From contig CM060326.1 of the NCBI GenBank assembly GCA_030674155.1, positions 43,668,187 through 43,732,186 on the forward strand: a stretch of 64,000 nt of DNA, read 5' to 3'. Below, piece after piece: positions 1 through 10,000 of the stretch. The stretch is from Stramonita haemastoma (Eukaryota; Mollusca; Gastropoda; Neogastropoda; Muricidae). A model generated the notes under the pieces. It searched no databases, was not told the DNA's origin, and saw nothing but the letters and a program-made list of their open reading frames with translations. Each line of letters starts with the position of its first letter. Positions within the stretch are counted from its first letter, which is position 1. The position numbers and the translations under genes were made by a program.

Positions 1-31
1 AAAAGGGTGAAGAGAACATAGAAAAACTCAC

Positions 32-76
32 GGTGCAGTCAGGAAGGAGGTGTGCTATGGGCAGCCCAAGGTGTCC
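32..76 (-). CDS. GSTCD: GSTCD coding exon 8 (45-nt microexon)
   Basis: Acceptor tacaatttcag|GGACACC, donor TGCACC|GTGAGT. The fifteen codons read [15 protein letters not shown], which continues motif I directly into FCSGGGHLGL. Phase 0 both sides. It is the last GSTCD exon visible; the rest lies left of the window. Confidence 0.8.
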
Positions 77-117
77 CTGAAATTGTACATCAGACAGCAT
101 CAGTAAGGACTGAGGAA

Positions 118-196
<79 letters not shown>

Positions 197-250
197 GCAC
201 GCATGCACGCACACACGCAGGAGGCACGCACACACACATACAACACACAC

Positions 251-306
<56 letters not shown>

Positions 307-351
307 ACAACACACACACACACATACACACAACACACACACACACACTCA

Positions 352-431
<80 letters not shown>

Positions 432-590
432 ACACACACACACAACACACACACAAAACACACACTCACTCACCCCGCCACTGCAGAAGTCGACAATGAC
501 ATCACCGGGTCTGGCCACCTCCATGACTGCTGTCACCAGATTCTCCAGCTGCTGACACTTCCTCTGAACACGCTGTGCAGGTACCTCTCC

Positions 591-627
<37 letters not shown>

Positions 628-690
628 ACACACACACACACACACACAACACAACACAACACAACACAACACACACACACACACACACAC

Positions 691-765
<75 letters not shown>

Positions 766-1863
766 ATCAAGGTTCACACAACAGACAGATTTAAACTGTG
801 TCAGAGAACAAGAGTAGACAGACAACAGATACAGACATATGAAGACAAAGACAACATATAGCAACAGTATGACAGATGTGATAAAAAGACATCATGACAG
901 AAGACAGATGTGACAGACAGATGTCGAAGAAGAAGACATAAGAAAGACAAAAAACCAGATGTTGACAGGCAGAAAACAAATGACTGACAGACGACAGACT
1001 GATGTAAACAAACAGATAGACAGATGCATGGAGGGCAAACTGTTACCCATGCAGCAGACCCCCCCTCTCCCCGCCACTGGAATGACCCACTGGAAAGGCA
1101 ATGGCTGATACGAATGGTTCCAGCACCATCACAGGAGCCACCAGAACGTTGCCATATACAACCCCAAGCCACCCTGGGACTCCAACTTAACGATTTTTCC
1201 TCAGGGATGGTGTCTAAACACGACACCTGTGTGTATGCTGTTTTTTTTTGGGGGTTGTCATCCGCTCCTACCGGCACACAATGGCCTGCGCTTCCAAAAG
1301 GCGGAACAGGGTTTTAACATGTGCGCAAGATGTTCTGCATGCATTGGCACATGGGGCCTCGGTTTATAGTCTCATCCGAATGACTTTAACATTCAGTTTG
1401 ATTTTTTTTTTCAAACTGGGAAGAAAGGGCGAGGCTGGGTACGAACCCAGACCCTCACGGTTTTACTTGTTGGCAGGTGAATGTCTTAACCATCCTGTCA
1501 CCTTCCTTCCTTAGACAGATATAGAGATAGCATATATAGGAAGACAGATGTAGACAGATACAGAGACAGCAATTATAGGAAGACTGATGTAGACAGATAC
1601 AGAGATAGCAATTATAGGAAGACAGATGTATTTATTTATTTATTTATTTATTCTTTTATATCGAGGATAACAGAATAAGCAATCATGTGCTTTTTTCATC
1701 CGGTCCCCGTGTGTATGCAGTTTAGTAAATATTGTCATCTGTTCCCACCGGCACACGATGGCCTACTCTTACGAAAAGCGGAACAGGATTTAACGTGTGC
1801 GCAAGATGTTCTGCGTGCGTACGCATACATATATATACGGTATATATATACAAATACACACAT

Positions 1864-1929
<66 letters not shown>

Positions 1930-3761
1930 GGTATATATATATATATATACGGTGTATATATATATATACGGATGTAGACGGATACAGAGACAGCAATTAT
2001 AGGACGACTGATGTAGACAGATACAGAGACAGCAATTATAGGAAGACAGATGTAGACAGATACAGAGAGCAATTATAGGAAGACAGATGTAGACAGATAC
2101 AGAGATAGCAATTATAGGAAGACAGATGTAGACAGATACAGAGACAGCAATTATAGGAAGACAGATGTAGACAGATACAGAGATAGCAATTATAGGAAGA
2201 CAGATGTAGACAGATACAGAGATAGCAATTATAGGAAGATAGATGTAGACAGATACAGAGACAGCAATTATAAGAAGACAAATGTAGACAGACAGTAGAC
2301 AGACACAGAAAGACAACAGTCATAGGAAGACACACAAGACAGATGCAAACAGACAAATACAGACACAAACAGCAGACCAAGGAAGACAGATGTAGATAAA
2401 CAGACAGACAGACCAAGGAAGACAGATGTAGATCAACAGACAGACAGACCAAGGAAGACAGATGTAGATAAACAGACAGGACAGACAAAGGAAGACAGAC
2501 AGACAAAGGAAGACAGCTGTAAACAGACAGACAGACAAAGGAAGACAGACTGAAACGAACAGAGAAAGACAGGGGACCAGGAGAAAGGTCATACCCTCTC
2601 TAGGGTGGATGGATGAAGGCAGGTTGTCCCAGTCCAGGCTGACGTCACTCCCACGCGGGTGACTGCCCACCTCAGGTTCAATTCCCCGACTCTGCACACA
2701 GTGTCTGCAACCTTGGACTTACACTCCACCCTCAATGGCACTCCGTGTATGATGTAAGCCCCTATGTTCAAACCCGTTTTCCTTCATAGATGGGCCATTT
2801 GCAATGATTAGAGGAGGAGGGGGGTACAAAATATTAAAGGAGGTAAAAAAAAAAATTTTTAAGGTAAAGGTATCCCATAACCTAGGCGGTCATAGGGGAG
2901 TGAGGAATCAGAGACCTCAGCTTCTCTAGGGGGCCAACAAATTGAGGGCCGTGCCCATCTCCTCTCCCTCGCTGTTTTACCTTCTCTGACCCTAAAGAGG
3001 GCAGGTACCCATTTACAGCTGGGTGAACTGGGGGGACTGTACTGAAGCCAAGGCGTGAAAACAGTCACCCATCCAACTGGTAACCTCGCTTGATGCTGCT
3101 GAACTTGACTGGGGGATTAATTAAAAAATACAAAATACTAAATACACTGTAACAGAATCAACTAATCAGGCTGAATTGTTGATATGCTTGGTCAGCTCAT
3201 ATCAAAGAGCTTTTTCTTTTTTTTTTTCATATCAAAGAGCTAATGCTCTCACTTTGATGTTTCAGCTTTAAACATCATATAGAAAACATGTCCTTTTTTG
3301 CAGTCGGTTATCCTGTATGGAGATAAACTAGAATGAATGGGGGTGCAGTGGTCCTCGCTTACCAAGGATTCCCTACTCATGGAAACATTCAATAAAACCT
3401 TTCATTCATCCTAAGCTAGGCTCACAAAAAACTAGGTTTCCCTACACACACAGCTGCTTTGTGACAAATTATTAAATTAAAAAAAAAAACTCTTTAGCAT
3501 TCTGCCGTCTGAATGTGTTGCTCAAAAACAGAACACTGTAGTGTGTCACCATGGCAAGAGAGCTCAATTCACAAAAACAACATAAATTTTTCATACAGAT
3601 TGGCGGTTATGCACCTCCATTCCCCACCCCCACTCCACTGACCTTCATGGCAGAGAGGGCTTGCTGTACTTCTGGCTTCAATGCCCTGTGTTTGGTCCGA
3701 CATCGTCGACTGCACACAGAAATCGTACACACACACACAAGCACACACACACAGCAGGCAC

Positions 3762-3830
<69 letters not shown>

Positions 3831-4852
3831 CAGGCTCAAAACACACACACACACACACATATAGCAGGCTCAAAACACACATACAAGCAGATATTGAGGG
3901 TGCTGGTAAAGAGATAACACACACAAAAAAAAACATCATAGGGAACCATCTAAAGCAAACTTGCAATATCTTTTTCAGTGGGCAAACATTGAAGGTAACA
4001 TTGAAATAACTTTCCACAGAGAAACATTGTTGATGAAAATCAAAGCAAATGCTTTGTAGGTATTGCAGGTAACATAAAATTCCCTTTTCTATAGAGTGAA
4101 ATTGCAGGTAACATAGAAATCCCTTTTCTATATAGTAATATTGCAGGTAACATAGAAATCCCTTTTCTATATATAGTAATATCGCAGGTAACATAGAAAT
4201 CCCTTTTCTATATATAGTAATATCGCAGGTAACATGGAAATCCCTTTTCTATATAGTAATATTGCAGGTAACATAGAAATCCCTTTTCTACAGAGTAATA
4301 TTGCAGGTACCATAGAAATCCCTTTTCTATATATATATACTAATATTGCAGTCACTGACCTTATCTTCTATATCATGTCTCACTGACCTTAACTCCATGT
4401 CATCTTCTGTCACGTCATCCATGGGAGGCGAGCAGAAATGAAACCAGTCTCTGCTCTCCTCTTTCCCTCCCTCTGCCAAGCTGTTCGCTTTTCCTCCTTT
4501 TAACAAGCTGTTCTTTTTCCCTCCCTGTGGACCGCACTGCTGGACAGGTTGCTGCAGAGGGGGGAGGTGGAAGGAACAGCGGGAAGCTGCCCCTCGCAGA
4601 CGAGGCAGGGTGACCATATGACTCAGCCAGGCTGTCACACGGGGTAAATGCTTCGCCAGTTCATCCAGCCTGAACTGTACACAATCCTGTGAACACGTAC
4701 GCACACACGCACGCATGCACGCACACATGCACACACACAGACACACACACGCACATAGAGACACACATGGTCATTTTTCTTTTCTTTAGATAGATGGCTT
4801 GATGGAAAAAAGCAAATTGACGCTTATTCAATGTACCATCTGGAAATAAAAA

Positions 4853-4897
<45 letters not shown>

Positions 4898-6762
4898 CAC
4901 GTACGCAAGCACGCACGCACGCACGCACGCACACACGCACGACACACACACACACACTCGTCTCACAGGCCTCTACATACTCCTGTAAACACACTAACAT
5001 TAAAACTTCTACACACTGCTGTAACCATACAAAACAGAAGTAAGGAGAAGACTGACGGACAAAAGAACATTAAGGTAGGAAATAAACTGACTTGAAAAAA
5101 GTACAGGTAAAAGAAAACCGACAAGGGAAAACAAGTGTAGGAGCAGACTGGCAGGAAAAAAAACAACACACAAGTTCGAGAAAACAAAAAACAGAAATCG
5201 GAGAAAACTGACACGAAAAAAATAAAAGCAGGAGAAAACTGACAGAAGAAAGTAGAGGCGGTAGAAGACTGACCAGGAGAAAATACAGGTAGGAGAAGAG
5301 GCAGAGGTCAGCAATGGTCATCTCCATGCCCTCGACATACAGGTGGAGGAAGTGGACGTCCAGGTAACTCAGACTCTCCATCACCTGCCTAAGCTGTTCC
5401 ACTGTCACCTCCCCTGAAACATACAGGTTTCGTTGTTGGAAGCGTAACTAACTGTATGAACCTATGACAAATATTGTTTCGGTAATACTGAAAAATATCT
5501 CGACTTTGGGAGAACTGGGACAAAAAAAATAATAGAATGATAGTTTTCTTTCTTTCACCCCTAAGATCTGGTGTAGTGTCAGGTTTGGTGGTGTGTGGAT
5601 AAATGTGACCAGGTCTTTACACACATTCATACAGACACACACTATCATTCTGTGACATTCTGGTGACCCTGACGTTCAGTCCTCCAACAAACACCCATTT
5701 AAACAGACATTAGAGGGTGGGTTTTTTGTTGTTGTTTTTTATGATATAAGAGTTAACCTGCTCATCTGCAGACAGACAGACAGACTGAAAGACACACAAA
5801 CATACAGACACACAGACATTCAGTCAGACAAAGTATATATACAGTCACAGACACAATACTGACAATCTGCAGACATACAGTCAGACAAATATACAGTCAG
5901 ACACACACAGTCAGAAGGATATACAGACAACAGACAGACAGACAGACAGACAAACAGTCAGACAAACAAAGAGAAGAAAGCACTAACCATCAGACAGACA
6001 TGACCCTTTAGAAGGAAGTCTCCCACAATCCTCGGGTCTCTCACCCCCCGCCACCTCAACACCCTCCTTCTCCACACGAATCTTTCTCCAGCCGTGTGGC
6101 AGTTGTCTGCCCCTTTCCAGTACAAACTGCGACCCCTGCAGTTGGCTGTGGAGCGCTATGTCAGCACACTGTTCGGGGTCCTTCATGTCAGCATGCAGGG
6201 CCGCTAACTCTGAACGGCGCCTGCGGTCATCGTTGTGAACTTTGACCGGTTTCTGCAGGTGGGCCTCCAGTTTCATGAGATCGGCTGGAAGCGTAAACGG
6301 TTTGTCTGCAGTGCTGTGGTCCTCTGAATAACTGAAAACAGAACAGTGACTTCAGTGCTGTGGTCCTCTGAAAGACTGAAACAGAACAGTGACTTCAGTG
6401 CTGTGGTCCTCTGAAAAACTGAAAACAGAAGAACAGCGCAGGCCGTCACTTTACCACCTGTCTGTCTTCAGAGCTGTGGTCCTCTGAAAGACTGAAAACA
6501 GAACAGCACAGGCTCTCACTTTACCACCTGTCTGTCTTCAGAGCTGTGACCTTCTTCTTCTTCAAACACCCACACGCTCACAGAGCAGTGTAACATATTA
6601 CACACCTGTATTTCTGATGAAGCGTGTGCACGCGTGCACACACACACGCACGCACGCACGCACACACACACATTATTACCATCTGGAAATAAAAGTTTGA
6701 ATTGACACACATACGCACGCACGCACGCACTCGCACACACATATGCACACACACGCACGCGC

Positions 6763-6810
<48 letters not shown>

Positions 6811-6959
6811 GTGTAACAGACTACAGGCCTGCATATCTGATGTATTACACACACACTCACACATGAAGAGCCGTTTAACTTACTACATGCCTGTATATCT
6901 GATACACTCTGTATACACAGAGTGGTGTAACATACTACACACCTGTAAATCTAAAATCA

Positions 6960-7022
<63 letters not shown>

Positions 7023-7037
7023 CACACAAACACACAT

Positions 7038-7095
<58 letters not shown>

Positions 7096-10000
7096 ACACA
7101 CACACACACTTGCTACACACCTGTATATCTGATGTAGCAGAACAGTCACACTGAGGGGAAGCTCAACTTCACACAGCTTGGTCCACCCTGACACCTGTCA
7201 CCATCATCATATATATAATGTACTGCACAACACCTATCACACTGTAATACAACATCTCCACCCCTGCCAAACAACACCTCCCACAATGTAATACTACATC
7301 TCCCCTTCCACACTACAATACTACACCTCTCACACTGAAATACTACACCTCACACTGAAATACTACACCTCACACTGAAATACTATACCTCTCACACTGT
7401 AATACTACACCTCTCAGAAATACTATACCTCTTACACTGTAATACTACACCTCTCACACTGTAATACTACACCTCTCACACTGTAATACTACACCTCTCA
7501 CACTGAAATACTACACCTCACACTGAAATACTATACCTCTCACACTGTAATACTACACCTCTCAGAAATACTATACCTCTTACACTGTAATACTACACCT
7601 CTCACACTGTAATACTACACCTCTCACACTGTAATACTACACCTCTCACACTGAAATACTATACCTCTCACACTGTAAGTGTAATTCTACACCTCTCACA
7701 CTGTAATTCTACACCTTCACACTGCAAGACTACACCTCTCACACTGCAATACTACCCTCTCACACTGTAATACCATACCTCTCACACTGCAATACTACAC
7801 CTCTCACTCTGCAATACTACACCTCTCACACTGTAATACTACACCTCTCATACTGCAATACTACACCTCTCACACTGAAATACTATACCTCTCACACTGA
7901 AATACTATACCTCTCACACTGAAATACTACACCTGCAATTCTACACCTCTCACACTGTAATAGTACTGTCTACACCTCTCATACTGCAATACTACACCTC
8001 TCACACTGAAATACTATACCTCTCACACTGAAATACTATACCTCTCACACTGCAATTCTACACCTGCAATTCTACACCTCTCACACTGTAATACTATACC
8101 TCTCACACTGCAATACTATACCTCTCACACTGTAATTGTACACCTCTCACACTGCAATTGTACACCTCTCACACTGCAAGACTACAAATCTCATACTGTA
8201 ATTCTACACCTCTCACACGGCAAAGGATGACCAAAGTTGGAAAAGATTAAAAGAGGGCAACAGAACAACAAAAGGCAACAACAACAAAAAAAGGGACAAC
8301 AAAAGGAGAGAAAAAAAATTTTCTTTAAAGGTGAAAAAAAAAAGACAAGGAACTCACCTCAGCACACATACGCAGACTGCCCTGGCGAAACCCCTGCAAC
8401 CAAAACAGAAAAAAAAAATGTCAGAAAATTCAATGCCTTTGATGTCAGCATATTTAACAGAGAAGAGTGAGAAAGAAACATATACCAAAACAACAAGAAG
8501 CCCCAAAAAACAAAGACATCAAATTCAAAGCCTCTGATGGCAGCCTATTCAAAGAAGAGGTGGAAAGACTGGAAGCAGCCCTAACCCTTACAGAGAGCTG
8601 CCTTGCAGATCCCACATTCGTATGTTGACAAGATGGCACAGCCATTTTTTGCACCAAACACAATCCTTCTTCCTCTGCCAGACTGAAATATGGAAGGACT
8701 GTGTTTGTACTTGGCTGACACATCATGAACCTTTGAGGGCATTGACAACCGCTGTATCTTAAGCCTTTTCCTTATCAAGGAAGAATGCAACGACATATCT
8801 TTTTTAAAGTGTTGTGTGGTAATTGTCTCCCGGCGGACAAGATGGCTGATGGTTGATTTTTTTTTCTCCAAAAACTGCGTTGTTCCTTGGCCAGAAGGCC
8901 ATCAGTTTCCAGCTTCCACACAAGACAGGAGTTAGCCATCTTTTGTATGAACTTACAAACACATCTAGTCAAAACTATCAACTTACAAACACATCTGGTC
9001 AAAGCTATCAGTCTGTTGTTCTTAGGGTCTTTCAGGTATTCATCAGGTTTATGGATGCAAATGGCCATCCGCCACAACAAAGAGGACAGAAAACATCCAA
9101 AAAATAAATAATAAAAACGACCCTTTCAACAGATCGCCGCCGCTGTGGCCTAGTGGTTAGGGCGTTGTACTCGTAATCTAAAGGTTGCGGGTTCGATCCC
9201 AGCTATTCCGCTATGGCGTTGTGCCCTTGGAAAAGGCACTTTACGGCTATTTTCTCACCCCACCCAGGTGTAAAAGGGGTACCAACCTTGTGTTGGGGGT
9301 TAACCCTGCGATAGACTGGCGTCCTATCCAGGGGGGAGTCTATGACTCTCAGTCGCTTAACGCCACAGAAACCGGGATAAGCACCGGCCTGATGAGCCTT
9401 ATGGCTCGGGACAGACTTTAACTTTTTTTTTTTTTTTTTTTTCAACAGATCAGATGTGTCAAACAAAATAAGTTTCAAGCCAAAAATCATGTGCCTCAGA
9501 CAGATCTACCCTTAAAGTTAAAGTCTGTCCCGAGCCTAAGGCTCATCAGGCCGGTGCTTATCCCGGTTTCTGTGGCGTTAAGCGACTGAGAGTCATAGAC
9601 TCCCCCCTGGATAGGACGCCAGTCTATCGCAGGGTTAACCCCCAACACAAGGTTGGTACCCCTTTTACACCTGGGTGGGGTGAGAAAATAGCCGTAAAGT
9701 GCCTTTTCCAAAGGCACAACGCCATAGCCGAAAGCTGGGATCGAACCTGCAACCTTTAGATTACGAGTCCAACACCCTAACCACTCGACTACAGCGGCAG
9801 CTAGATCTACCCTTACTAAGCCATAACTATTTCATTCTTTATGGTTATTGAAACCAGATTGTGCTGAGGATGCCAGCTTGTCTATTTAACTCATCATACC
9901 CACGTTACAAAAACATTAAAAATAAAAATGACCACTTAAATATACAAAAATGATACATAAGAAAAAAGCAAATTACACTGAAAACTATAGTTCCTAGTGT

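Noticed and set aside
52..864. Several open frames of repeated HT, SL, CV or YI dipeptides
   Set aside because: They are translations of (CA)n, (CT)n and (TA)n microsatellites. Only the short GSTCD exons inside are real.
6305..6313. GSTCD exon 4 starting at 6305
   Set aside because: The nearer CAG gives a phase mismatch with exon 3; the acceptor at 6313 fits.
7205..8222. Satellite or centromeric array
   Set aside because: It is only about 1 kb, confined to one intron and adjacent to an exon, so it is a local minisatellite.
9136..9215. A tRNA gene from the A and B boxes
   Set aside because: It is the head of a SINE with a target duplication; the anticodon stem is imperfect and there is no proper acceptor stem.
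9185..9740. Small open frames ([17 protein letters not shown]) seen repeatedly
   Set aside because: They recur in every SINE-A copy and are noncoding SINE body.
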